From Caballeronia pedi (GTDB lineage: Bacteria; Pseudomonadota; Gammaproteobacteria; Burkholderiales; Burkholderiaceae): 64,000 bases of DNA. The notes below the pieces were generated by a model. That model did not search any database. It was not told where the DNA came from and saw only the letters and a list, made by a program, of their open reading frames with translations. The translations under genes were made by a program, and so were the position numbers. Shown here piece after piece: positions 51,091-59,524 of this stretch; position 1 is the first letter of the stretch, and the number at the start of each line of letters is the position of its first letter. The stretch spans positions 62,001-126,000 of the forward strand of contig NZ_FCOE02000007.1 in assembly GCF_001544915.2 (NCBI RefSeq), read 5' to 3'.

Positions 51091-52085
51091 CCTCCTGGCT
51101 CGAACGCATCGCGTGGCTGCGCTGGCCGGCGGCCATCGCGCTGCTGGTTGCGCTCGCATTGCATGAGGGCATCGCGGACGCGTTCGCGCTCATCGCGCGC
51201 ACGGGAGCCGTGCTGTTGTGGCTCGTGCCGCTGCACGCGCTGCCGTTGCTGCTCGATGCGCGCGCGTGGCAGCTTCTGCTCGACAAGCGCATAAGCCTGA
51301 GCGCGCTCTGGTGGATCGCGGTCGTGCGCGAAGCCGTCGGACGCCTGCTGCCGGTGCTCGGCATCGGCGGCGAACTCGCGGGCATCCGGCTCGGCACGCG
51401 TTATCTGCCGGACGTGAGCCGCGTAAGCGCGTCGGTGATCGTCGAAATGCTCGTGACGATCGCGGTGCAATACGCGCTCGCGATGCTCGGCCTCGTTCTG
51501 CTGCGCGTTCACGCGAGCGGCTCGGGCAGCGGCATCGGCAACGTGATCGGCGCGGGCCTGGTCATATCCCTGCCGGTCTGCGTGGCGGCGTTCGTCGTTG
51601 CGCACAGGGGCGCGCCGTTTCATCGTCTCGAAGCGATGGCACGGCGCTGGCTCGATCCCGCTCACGCGCTCGCCGCGAAGCTCGACGGCAAGCGCCTCGA
51701 TCGCGACATTCGCACGTTATTGCAGCAGATGCCGCTGCTCGCGCGCGCGTTCGCATGGCAGTTCGCGGGATACGTGCTCGGCGCGATCGAAGCCTTTGCC
51801 GCGTTCGACATGCTCGGCCATCCGGTCTCCGTCGCTGGCGCAATCGCCATCGAAACGCTCACGCAGGCCGTGCGCAACGCGGTGTTCATCGCGCCAGCGG
51901 GCCTCGGCGTGCAGGAGGCGACGATCGTCGCCATCGCGTCGGCGTTCGGCGTCGATCGACAGGCTGCGCTCTCGTTCGCGCTGCTGCGGCGCGTGCGCGA
52001 ATTCGTCTGGGGCGGCATCGCGCTGGTGCTGCTGCGCGCCGCCGAACCGGAACGCGCGGAGACTTTCGCGCGCGAACGCGGCTAA
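51087..52085 (+). CDS. hpnL: Hopanoid-associated membrane protein HpnL
   Basis: A 332-residue inner-membrane protein with about eight helices, of the lysylphosphatidylglycerol-synthase transmembrane (UPF0104) family. Segments VREAVGRLLPVLGIGGELAGIRL and NAVFIAPAGLGVQEATIVAIASAFG are typical. HpnL is found beside hpnIJK in many hopanoid producers and is thought to be a lipid flippase-like or accessory protein; its reaction is not proven. It overlaps hpnK by four bases and ends the operon. The eighth copy of the 21-bp motif overlaps its stop codon. Confidence 0.85.
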   Translation: MTSWLERIAWLRWPAAIALLVALALHEGIADAFALIARTGAVLLWLVPLHALPLLLDARAWQLLLDKRISLSALWWIAVVREAVGRLLPVLGIGGELAGIRLGTRYLPDVSRVSASVIVEMLVTIAVQYALAMLGLVLLRVHASGSGSGIGNVIGAGLVISLPVCVAAFVVAHRGAPFHRLEAMARRWLDPAHALAAKLDGKRLDRDIRTLLQQMPLLARAFAWQFAGYVLGAIEAFAAFDMLGHPVSVAGAIAIETLTQAVRNAVFIAPAGLGVQEATIVAIASAFGVDRQAALSFALLRRVREFVWGGIALVLLRAAEPERAETFARERG

Positions 52086-52104
52086 AGGTGAGAATTTTCG
52101 GGAG
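52084..52104 (+). repeat. 21-bp intergenic motif, copy 8
   Basis: AAAGGTGAG-AATT-TTCGGGAG, an exact consensus match whose first two bases belong to the hpnL stop codon. It lies 80 bp before the MarR-GNAT start, in the same orientation. Confidence 0.75.
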
Positions 52105-52123
52105 CACGATTTCGCTTGCAAAA

Positions 52124-52170
52124 GTTGCGCTTCGCAACTAGATTGAGCGTACTTGGTTGCGCTTCGCAAC
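52124..52170. promoter_or_regulatory. Two identical palindromic operators of the MarR-GNAT gene
   Basis: GTTGCG-CTT-CGCAAC occurs at 52124-52138 and again at 52156-52170, 32 bp (three turns) apart and directly upstream of the MarR-GNAT start. Two perfect copies on one DNA face strongly suggest the operator of that regulator. Confidence 0.75.
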
Positions 52171-52183
52171 CGACGGAGCTGCC

Positions 52184-53158
52184 ATGGACTTCATCGACAC
52201 ACCCGTTCAATCCCGCGATAACACCATCCTCGAACTACGCGAGTTCTCGCGCAAGCTCGTGCGCGAACTGGGCTTCATGCGCAACACGCTCGCGGACAGC
52301 GGCCTCGCGCCGTCGGCGGTACACGCGATCATCGAGATCGGCGCGACGCCCGGCATCCAGGCGCGCGACATCGCTACGATCCTGCGGCTCGACAAGTCGA
52401 ACGCGAGCCGGCAGATCGCGCGGCTCGAAGCGACTGGCCTCGTCAGGCGCGAAACATCGAGCGACGACGCGCGCTCCTCCGAGCTCTATCTGACGCCCGC
52501 CGGGCAGAAGCTGCGCAGAAGGATCGACAAGTTTGCGACCGATCAGGTATCCGACGCCCTGCGCCGCATGGTTCCGGAAGATCAGCAGGCGCTCGTGCGC
52601 TCGCTCGCGCTGTATGCCGATGCGCTCGCGCGCGATCACGCGAGCAAGACGCCGCACGCCGCGCATACGGAAAGCGCGCGCATCGTCGAGGGATATCGGC
52701 CGGGTTGCATCGGCGATGTCGCGGGGCTGCACGCGCGCTTCTATGCGCATCATGCGGGCTTCGGCGTGTTCTTCGAGCGCAGGGTCGCGACGGAACTGGC
52801 CGCGTTCGCCGAAGCGTTGCCCGCGAAAGGCAAGACGCTGTGGCTCGTGATGGAAGGCGAGCGCACGCTGGGTTCGCTCGCGATCGACGGCGATCTCGCC
52901 ACGCGCGTCGCGCATCTGCGCTGGTTCATCATCGACGATGCATTGCGTGGCAGCGGCGTGGGCCGGCAACTGATGTCGCGCGCGATGGACTTCGTCGATG
53001 CGCACTACGACGAAACTTATCTCTGGACCTTCAAGAGTCTCGACGCCGCGCGCCACGTGTACGAATCCTTCGGCTTCGCATTGAGCGACGAAGCCGAAGG
53101 CACGCAATGGGGCACATCGGTGATCGAGCAGCGCTTCACGCGCCGCGCGGCCCGATGA
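52184..53158 (+). CDS. MarR-GNAT fusion protein
   Basis: A 324-residue fusion. Residues 1-150 are a MarR winged helix (LAPSAVHAIIEIGATPGIQARDIATILRLDKSNASRQIARLEATGLVRR, wing SDDARSSELYLT). Residues about 160-324 are a GNAT domain with the acetyl-CoA loop RGSGVGRQLMSRAM. ATG 52184 follows cggag. Two perfect palindromes lie just upstream. It resembles the fusion at 40334 in architecture but differs in sequence and operator. It is convergent with the aldolase gene with a single base between the stops. Confidence 0.88.
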   Translation: MDFIDTPVQSRDNTILELREFSRKLVRELGFMRNTLADSGLAPSAVHAIIEIGATPGIQARDIATILRLDKSNASRQIARLEATGLVRRETSSDDARSSELYLTPAGQKLRRRIDKFATDQVSDALRRMVPEDQQALVRSLALYADALARDHASKTPHAAHTESARIVEGYRPGCIGDVAGLHARFYAHHAGFGVFFERRVATELAAFAEALPAKGKTLWLVMEGERTLGSLAIDGDLATRVAHLRWFIIDDALRGSGVGRQLMSRAMDFVDAHYDETYLWTFKSLDAARHVYESFGFALSDEAEGTQWGTSVIEQRFTRRAAR

Positions 53159-53159
53159 T

Positions 53160-54080
53160 TCATCGGCGTAAAACGCGCGATGTCGGACCGAGCCGTTGCG
53201 CGAAACGCCGCGCGCATTCGATGCCGAACTGCGTGGGACGCGCGCCGCGATCGTGCAGCACGTCGAAGCCCATGCGCCACGCGGCGATGCGCTTGCCGTA
53301 ACAGGTGAGCGTTTCCAGGGACTGCATCACGAAGGCGATTTCCGGCAGCACTTGCGCATAGAGCGATTCGGCTTCGTCCTCGCGTCCTTCGGCGAAGGCG
53401 CCATGAATGGCGACCTGTCGATCGAACGCATCCGGCGCGACGATCAGGCCGTCGCAGCCGGCGCGCAGGTTATCGACGAGTTCCTGGCCGCCGCGCCCGT
53501 TGAAGACCGCGAGCGTCTGATCGAGCGCGCGCAGGCGTTCGATGGTGGCGCGGATCGTCACGGCCGGGCCTTCGCCTTTCAGCAGGCGAAAGTTGGGCCG
53601 CTCGGCGGCGAGCGCCGCGATCGATTCCGCCGACAGGCCCACGCCCAGATATTCCGGCGCGTTCTGGATGCCCGCATTCGCGCCGGTTCGTTCGAGCACC
53701 GATGCGAAGAAGTCGTAGTAGAACGACTCCGGTTCATTGCGCATCGATGGCGGCTGAAGGATCAGCCACGACGCACCGCGTTCGAGCGCGTAGCTGGCGA
53801 GCGCGACCTGACGTTCGACGGTATCGCCGCTGATCGTGACCGCAAGCGGCACGCGGCCGGCGATATGCGCGGCGCAATCGTCGATCATCGTGCGCTTTTC
53901 ATCGTCGGACAGGCGGTTCACTTCGGTCGCGAGGCCGAGCGTGACGATCGCGGGCGCGCCCGCCGCGATGGTCGTGTCGATCTGCTTGCGCGTGGCCTCG
54001 CGGTCGATGCGGTTCAGCGCGTCGAAATACGCGTAGAGCACCGGCCACATGCCGGACGGCGGCGTTTGATGATTCGGCAT
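53160..54080 (-). CDS. DapA family aldolase/dehydratase (dihydrodipicolinate-synthase superfamily)
   Basis: A 306-residue TIM-barrel class I aldolase. The Schiff-base Lys is in NFRLLKGEGPAVT (about residue 165). The position of the usual YNxP motif reads GIQNAPEYLG, so the assisting Tyr is not where expected. ATG 54080 follows ggag; the frame upstream runs into the dehydratase gene and is rejected. It follows an IlvD/Edd dehydratase by 13 bp, so the pair probably works in a sugar-acid route (2-keto-3-deoxy acid formation and cleavage or dehydration). The exact substrate is open. Confidence 0.82.
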   Translation of the reverse strand: MPNHQTPPSGMWPVLYAYFDALNRIDREATRKQIDTTIAAGAPAIVTLGLATEVNRLSDDEKRTMIDDCAAHIAGRVPLAVTISGDTVERQVALASYALERGASWLILQPPSMRNEPESFYYDFFASVLERTGANAGIQNAPEYLGVGLSAESIAALAAERPNFRLLKGEGPAVTIRATIERLRALDQTLAVFNGRGGQELVDNLRAGCDGLIVAPDAFDRQVAIHGAFAEGREDEAESLYAQVLPEIAFVMQSLETLTCYGKRIAAWRMGFDVLHDRGARPTQFGIECARRFAQRLGPTSRVLRR

Positions 54081-54093
54081 CGATCGCCTCCGC

Positions 54094-55806
54094 TCAATGG
54101 GAATCGCGCGGCACGGGCGCGCCGCTCGACCCGACGAGGAAATCCAGGTCCGCACCCTGATCCGCCTGCAACACGTGCTCCACATACAGCCGGTAATAAC
54201 CGCGCTTCGGCAACTCGGGCGCTTGCCATGCGGCGCGGCGCTTCGCCAGTTCGTCGTCGGAGACTTCGAGATTGAGACGCCGCGCCTCGACATCCAGCTC
54301 GATCATGTCGCCCGTCTGCACGAGCGCGAGCGGACCGCCCGCCGCCGCTTCCGGCGAGACGTGCAGCACCACCGCACCATAGGCGGTGCCGCTCATGCGG
54401 CCATCGGAGATGCGGACCATGTCGGTGATGCCCTTTTGCAGCACTTTCTTCGGCAGCGGCATGTTGCCGACTTCCGCGAAGCCCGGATAACCCTTCGGGC
54501 CCGCGCCCTTCAGCACCATGATGCAGTGCTCGTCGATATCGAGTGATTCGTCGTCCACCTTCGCGTGGAGTTCCTCGACGTTCTCGAACACGACCGCGCG
54601 CCCGCGATGCTTCAACAGGGATTGCGTCGCCGCCGATGGCTTGATGACCGCTCCGTTCGGCGCGAGATTGCCCTTCAGCACCGCGATGCCCGCGTGCGGC
54701 TTGAACGGCTGCTCGAATCGCGTGATGACCTTTTCGTCGTAGTTCGGCGCGTCGCTGACGTTATCCCACAGCGTGCGGCCATTCACCGTGAGCGCATCGC
54801 GATGCAGCAGGCCTTGCTCGCCGAGCTGACGCAACACCGCAGGCAGGCCGCCCGCGTAATAGAAGTCTTCCATCAGGTATTCGCCCGATGGCTGGAGGTT
54901 CACGAGACACGGCACGTTCGAGCCGAGCTCCCAGTCTTCGAGCGTCAGTTCCACGCCGATACGCTTCGCCAGCGCGATCAGATGCACGACCGCGTTCGTC
55001 GATCCGCCGATGGCCGCGTTGGTGCGGATCGCATTCTCGAAGGCCTCGCGCGTGAGAATCTTGTCCATCGTGAGATCCTCTTTGACCATCTCGACGATGC
55101 GCCGACCCGCCACATGCGCGAGCACCTGACGGCGCGCATCGACGGCGGGAATCGCAGCGTTGTGCGGCAGGCCGATGCCGAGCGATTCGACCATCGAGGC
55201 CATCGTGGAAGCGGTGCCCATCGTCATGCAATGGCCGCGCGAGCGGTTCATGCACGATTCGGCTTCGACGAACTCAGCCTGCGTCATCGTGCCCGCGCGC
55301 ACTTCCTCCGACATCTGCCACACGCCCGTGCCCGAACCGATGGTGCCGCCGCGAAAACGGCCGTTCAGCATCGGGCCGCCCGATACGGCGAGCGCCGGCA
55401 GATTGCACGACGCCGCGCCCATCAGCAGCGCGGGCGTGGTCTTGTCGCAGCCGACGAGCAGAATCACGCCATCGATAGGATTGCCGCGAATCGACTCTTC
55501 GACGTCCATCGACGCGAGATTGCGGAACAGCATCGCCGTGGGGCGCAGATTGGATTCGCCGAGCGACATCACGGGGAATTCGAGCGGCAGGCCGCCCGCC
55601 TCGCGCACGCCGCGCTTCACGTATTCGGCGAGCTCGCGGAAATGCGCGTTGCAGGGCGTGAGTTCCGACCACGTATTGCAGATGCCGATGACCGGCCGGC
55701 CGTCGAACTGATCGTGAGGAATGCCCTGGTTTTTCATCCACGAGCGATGGATGAAGGCGTCTTTGTCGTTACCGCCGAACCAGCTTTGCGAGCGTAGCTT
55801 GCGCAT
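54094..55806 (-). CDS. IlvD/Edd family sugar-acid dehydratase
   Basis: A 570-residue iron-sulfur dehydratase. Cluster Cys residues are visible in GICNTWSELTPCNAH, GCDKTTPALL and the third in NRSRGHCMTMGTAST; SDGRMSGTAYG near the C-terminus is the family active-site Ser region. It is nearer to L-arabinonate/D-xylonate-type dehydratases (about 570-590 residues) than to IlvD of isoleucine synthesis, judging by length, the N-terminal RSQSWFGGNDKDAFIHRSWMK and the DapA-type gene downstream. It would turn an aldonate into a 2-keto-3-deoxy acid. First gene of a two-gene operon. Confidence 0.87.
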   Translation of the reverse strand: MRKLRSQSWFGGNDKDAFIHRSWMKNQGIPHDQFDGRPVIGICNTWSELTPCNAHFRELAEYVKRGVREAGGLPLEFPVMSLGESNLRPTAMLFRNLASMDVEESIRGNPIDGVILLVGCDKTTPALLMGAASCNLPALAVSGGPMLNGRFRGGTIGSGTGVWQMSEEVRAGTMTQAEFVEAESCMNRSRGHCMTMGTASTMASMVESLGIGLPHNAAIPAVDARRQVLAHVAGRRIVEMVKEDLTMDKILTREAFENAIRTNAAIGGSTNAVVHLIALAKRIGVELTLEDWELGSNVPCLVNLQPSGEYLMEDFYYAGGLPAVLRQLGEQGLLHRDALTVNGRTLWDNVSDAPNYDEKVITRFEQPFKPHAGIAVLKGNLAPNGAVIKPSAATQSLLKHRGRAVVFENVEELHAKVDDESLDIDEHCIMVLKGAGPKGYPGFAEVGNMPLPKKVLQKGITDMVRISDGRMSGTAYGAVVLHVSPEAAAGGPLALVQTGDMIELDVEARRLNLEVSDDELAKRRAAWQAPELPKRGYYRLYVEHVLQADQGADLDFLVGSSGAPVPRDSH

Positions 55807-55855
55807 TGGATATCCCCTTTTATCGCGCGTTCTTCATAGTGTGGGATCCAGTAGA

Positions 55856-55879
55856 AAAAGGCCGCGCGGGCGGCCTTTT
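55856..55879. terminator. Bidirectional terminator hairpin
   Basis: AAAAGGCCGC-N4-GCGGCCTTTT is a perfect 10-bp stem with A and T tracts on both sides. It lies between the end of the MHS gene and the start of the dehydratase gene, both on the minus strand, and separates the two operons. Confidence 0.85.
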
Positions 55880-55950
55880 GCAAAACCCGGATACGTCGAG
55901 TTATACACCTCGTCACGCATCCGGCGCGCGTCCAGCGCAAGATTTGACGA

Positions 55951-57267
55951 TCAGTCGAGCGCCTCCTGCGAACGTTCGCGCATGCACGCCACCGCGATCA
56001 CCGACAGCACGCCGCACCCGATCACGTACCAAGCGGGCGCCATCACGCTCTTCGTGATGACGATGAGCGAGGTCACGAAGAATTGCGCGAAGCCGCCGAA
56101 GATCGCGACGCCCAGGCTGTAGACGATCGCCGCGCCCGTCGCTCGTACCGAACGGGGAAACAGTTCGCCGAGCATCGCGCCGGTCGGACCGACATTGAGT
56201 GAATGCACGATCGAGAGCACCGTGACGACCGCGAGCAGCGTGCCCGTGGTCGGCGACTGGTTCAGAAGCGCGAAGGCCGGCCAGATCGCGAGCATGAGCA
56301 GGATGCGCGTCGTCTGCATGAGCCGGTTGCGGCCGATGCGATCGGACAGATAGCCGCCGATCGGCGCGACGACGAACAGGATCGCGCCCGATACGCAGCC
56401 CGAGAGCATCGCGGTCCAGCCCGGCAGGCCGAGCGTCTTCACGCCGTAGATCGACAGATAGAACACGATGATGAAATGCGCCGACGTGCCGCCGATCGTG
56501 ACGCCGAGACCGTTGAGCACCGCGCGGCCGTGTTCGCGCAGCACCGTGACGAGCGGCATCTTCGGCGCTTTGGGCGCGGCCGCGACGCTCTCGCGCGGCG
56601 CTTCTTCCATCGTGCGGCGCAGCCACCAGCCGACCGGCACGATCGCGGTGCCGATGATGAACGGCACGCGCCAGCCCCAGCTTTCCAGTTGCGCCGTGCT
56701 CAGCGACGCCGTCAGCGCGACGCCCGTCAACGCGCCCGCGAGCGCCGAAAGACCCTGGCTCGCGAACTGCCACGACGCATAGAGGCCGCGCCGGTTCGAC
56801 GGCGCCTGTTCGAGCAGCAGCGTGGTCGATGCGCCCACTTCGCCGCCCGCCGAGAAGCCCTGAATCAGCCGCGCGATCACGAGGATGACCGGCGCGGCGA
56901 TGCCGGCCTGCGCGAAGGTCGGCGCGACCGCGATCATCGCGGTGCCGAGCGCCATCAGGCCGAGCGTGAGCAGCATCGCCTTCTTGCGGCCGGCGCGGTC
57001 GGCGTACATGCCGATCAGCAGGCCGCCCACAGGCCGCGTGAAGAACCCGACGCCGAAGCTCGCCACCGCGAGCAGCAACTGGCCGACCGGATCGTGCACC
57101 GGAAAGAACAGCTTGCCGATGACGAGCGCGAAAAACGCATAGACCGTGAAGTCGTAGAACTCGAGCGCGTTGCCGACGGCCGCCGCCATGACGAGCCGCG
57201 TGCGCGCTGCGCGGCTCCTGGGCGTCGATGCATTCGCCGGCGCGCTGGCGAGGGTGGGTGCGTTCAT
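55951..57267 (-). CDS. MHS family MFS transporter
   Basis: A 438-residue symporter with GNALEFYDFTVYAFFALVIGKLFFP, GMYADRAGRKKAML and ARLIQGFSAGGEVGAS, all MHS signatures. It is a clear relative of the transporter at 17600. ATG 57267 follows ggagc; the 54 codons upstream in frame lie inside the amidohydrolase gene and are rejected. It sits 26 bp after the M20 amidohydrolase gene on the same strand, under a divergent LysR gene, which suggests uptake of an N-acyl amino acid or similar conjugate. Confidence 0.88.
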   Translation of the reverse strand: MNAPTLASAPANASTPRSRAARTRLVMAAAVGNALEFYDFTVYAFFALVIGKLFFPVHDPVGQLLLAVASFGVGFFTRPVGGLLIGMYADRAGRKKAMLLTLGLMALGTAMIAVAPTFAQAGIAAPVILVIARLIQGFSAGGEVGASTTLLLEQAPSNRRGLYASWQFASQGLSALAGALTGVALTASLSTAQLESWGWRVPFIIGTAIVPVGWWLRRTMEEAPRESVAAAPKAPKMPLVTVLREHGRAVLNGLGVTIGGTSAHFIIVFYLSIYGVKTLGLPGWTAMLSGCVSGAILFVVAPIGGYLSDRIGRNRLMQTTRILLMLAIWPAFALLNQSPTTGTLLAVVTVLSIVHSLNVGPTGAMLGELFPRSVRATGAAIVYSLGVAIFGGFAQFFVTSLIVITKSVMAPAWYVIGCGVLSVIAVACMRERSQEALD

Positions 57268-57292
57268 GATGTGCTCCGAAGGGATCATTCGA

Positions 57293-58474
57293 TCAGTCGG
57301 CGAGCCAGGCTTCGGCCAGGCGCACCCAGTAGCTCGCGCCGATCGCGAGGATGTCGTCGTTGAAGTCGTAACCGGGGTTGTGAACCATGCAGCCGCCCTT
57401 CGAGCCGATGCCGTTGCCGATCCACGCATACGTGCCCGGACAGGCTTCCAGCATGAACGCGAAGTCCTCGCTGCCCATCAGCGGCCGCGCGGCGGGCTCG
57501 ACGCGTTGCGCGCCGAGCATCTTCGTCGCGACTTCGGTGGCGAAGACCGTGGGTTCGGCGTGATTCACGAGCACCGGATAGCCGAGTTCGTAGTCGATCT
57601 CGGCCGTGCAGCCGTACGCGAGCGCCTGCGCATTTACGAGCGCGGTGATGCGCTCCTGCAGCAGCGTGCGAACGCCCGCGTCGAGGGCCCGCACGGAGAG
57701 CTTCAGCAAAGCGGTTTCCGGAATCACGTTGCACGCCTCGCCCGCCTGCACGCTGCCGACGGTGACGACCGCGGGCTTTTGCGCATCCACCTCACGTGCG
57801 ACGATGCTGTTCAACCCGAGCATGATCGATGCGACCGCGGGCATCGGATCGCGCGCGACGTGCGGCATCGCGCCATGCCCGCCGACACCGCGCACGGTGA
57901 TGTTCACGCGGTCCGACGAGGCCATGCCCGGACCCGGCGTGAAGAACATGTCGCCCGCGGGCAAGCCCGGCATGTTGTGCAGACCGAACACGGCATCGCA
58001 CGGGAATTGCTCGAACAGGCCGTCTTCGATCATCGCGCGCGCGCCTGCCTCGCCTTCCTCGGCGGGCTGGAAGATCACGATCAGCGTGCCGGAGAACTGG
58101 CGGCTCTCGGCGAGATAGCGCGCGGCGCACAGGAGCATCGCGGTGTGGCCGTCGTGGCCGCACGCGTGCATGGTGCGCGCATGCTGGCTGGCGTACGGCA
58201 GGCCCGTCGTTTCCTCGATCGGCAATGCGTCCATGTCGGCGCGCAGGCCGATGCGCTTGCCGCCCTCGCCTTCCGTCAACACGCCGACCACGCCCGTCTT
58301 GCCGAGACCGCGATGCACTTCGTAGCCCCATTGCGCGAGCAATCCGGCGACGAGATCGCTGGTTTGCGTTTCTTCATACGCAAGTTCCGGATGCGCATGA
58401 ATGCGCCGCCGCACGTCGACGAATTCCGACGCGATGGCGGCAATACCGGGGATGACGGGCTCGACTGACAGCAT
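57293..58474 (-). CDS. M20 family amidohydrolase (hippurate-hydrolase type)
   Basis: A 393-residue zinc amidohydrolase of the HipO/amidohydrolase group. The metal site shows ACGHDGHTAMLL (about residue 107) and the catalytic Glu pair in QPAEEGEAGARAMIEDGLF. MGSEDFAFML near the C-terminus is a family hallmark. It cleaves N-acyl amino acids, such as hippurate, to the acid and amino acid in the cytoplasm. Length is normal. First gene of an operon with the MHS transporter, divergent from a LysR regulator. Confidence 0.9.
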   Translation of the reverse strand: MLSVEPVIPGIAAIASEFVDVRRRIHAHPELAYEETQTSDLVAGLLAQWGYEVHRGLGKTGVVGVLTEGEGGKRIGLRADMDALPIEETTGLPYASQHARTMHACGHDGHTAMLLCAARYLAESRQFSGTLIVIFQPAEEGEAGARAMIEDGLFEQFPCDAVFGLHNMPGLPAGDMFFTPGPGMASSDRVNITVRGVGGHGAMPHVARDPMPAVASIMLGLNSIVAREVDAQKPAVVTVGSVQAGEACNVIPETALLKLSVRALDAGVRTLLQERITALVNAQALAYGCTAEIDYELGYPVLVNHAEPTVFATEVATKMLGAQRVEPAARPLMGSEDFAFMLEACPGTYAWIGNGIGSKGGCMVHNPGYDFNDDILAIGASYWVRLAEAWLAD

Positions 58475-58602
58475 GGGGACGACTCCTTGTTCAATGCGGA
58501 TTCAACGTGTCCCAAGCATATAAAGCCGAAAAGCAAACCAAAAGACGGTAAATTCAATGCGTGATGACTATTGGTTGTCGGTGCTAACCCTAGGATGTCG
58601 CC

Positions 58603-59502
58603 ATGAGCATGAAATACCACCAGTTGCGCGCATTCCTGACGACCGCCGAGCAAGGCAGCATCCGCGCGGCCGCGCGCAGTCTGCATCTGTCGCAGGCGGC
58701 GCTGACGAAGGCCATCAAGGAACTGGAACAGGATCTCGGCGTGCCGCTCGTATTGCGGACCGCGCGCGGCGTGCAACTGACCGCGTTCGGGCAGCAGTTG
58801 CGCGTGCGCGCGCATCTGATCGTGAGCGAGATGCGCCGCGCCGAAGACGACATCGCGCAGATGAAAGGCGCTGGCGCGGGCAGTGTGAGCGCGGCCGTCA
58901 CGCCGACCGCCGCGCTGTCCATCTTGCCGCAGGCGTATCGCGCGTTCCGGCGGCAGATGCCGAATGCGCGCGTGAGTTTCATCGAAGGCTTTCCGGGCGT
59001 CGCGATGCCGCGTTTGCGCGACGGCTCGCTCGATTTCGTCGTCGCGGTGGTCGTGCCCGAGCATCTCGCGCCGGAGTTCGATCACATCGAGTTGTATGAG
59101 AGCCGCTCGGCGATCGTCGGACGTGCTGATCATCCGTTGCGGCATTGCACGTCGCTGGCGGAATTGTCGGATGCGGAGTGGCTGTTGAATCCGTCGCCGG
59201 AAAGCTCGACTCAGGCGCTGCTCGATTCATATGCCGAGCGCGGCCTGATGGTGCCCAAGCGCGTGATCGAGTGTCCGAGCTTCATCATCGCACATGGGCT
59301 GTTGCGCGGATCGGATGCGCTGGCCGCGCTGCCCGCCGCGTTGCTCGAACATCAATGGGTCGGCGAGGGACTCGCTATTTTTCCAATCGCCGATCCGTTG
59401 CCGGCGGTGTCCGTCAGAGTCGTGACGCGGCGGGACAGTCCGTTGACGCCCGCCGCCACGTTGTTGCTGGAATGTCTGCAGCACGCGGCGCGTTCGCAGT
59501 GA
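58603..59502 (+). CDS. LysR family transcriptional regulator
   Basis: A 299-residue regulator with helix-turn-helix YHQLRAFLTTAEQGSIRAAARSLHLSQAALTKAIKELE and a ligand domain. It is divergent from the amidohydrolase-transporter operon across 128 bp and is its likely activator. It shares the effector-domain segment SLAELSDAEWL and overall layout with the regulator at 16547. No clear T-N11-A dyad was picked out in the intergenic region. The ATG at 58603 is chosen as the family start; the upstream sequence is less conserved. Confidence 0.9.
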   Translation: MSMKYHQLRAFLTTAEQGSIRAAARSLHLSQAALTKAIKELEQDLGVPLVLRTARGVQLTAFGQQLRVRAHLIVSEMRRAEDDIAQMKGAGAGSVSAAVTPTAALSILPQAYRAFRRQMPNARVSFIEGFPGVAMPRLRDGSLDFVVAVVVPEHLAPEFDHIELYESRSAIVGRADHPLRHCTSLAELSDAEWLLNPSPESSTQALLDSYAERGLMVPKRVIECPSFIIAHGLLRGSDALAALPAALLEHQWVGEGLAIFPIADPLPAVSVRVVTRRDSPLTPAATLLLECLQHAARSQ

Positions 59503-59524
59503 AGCGCGCGCGCCGCGTCGTGCT

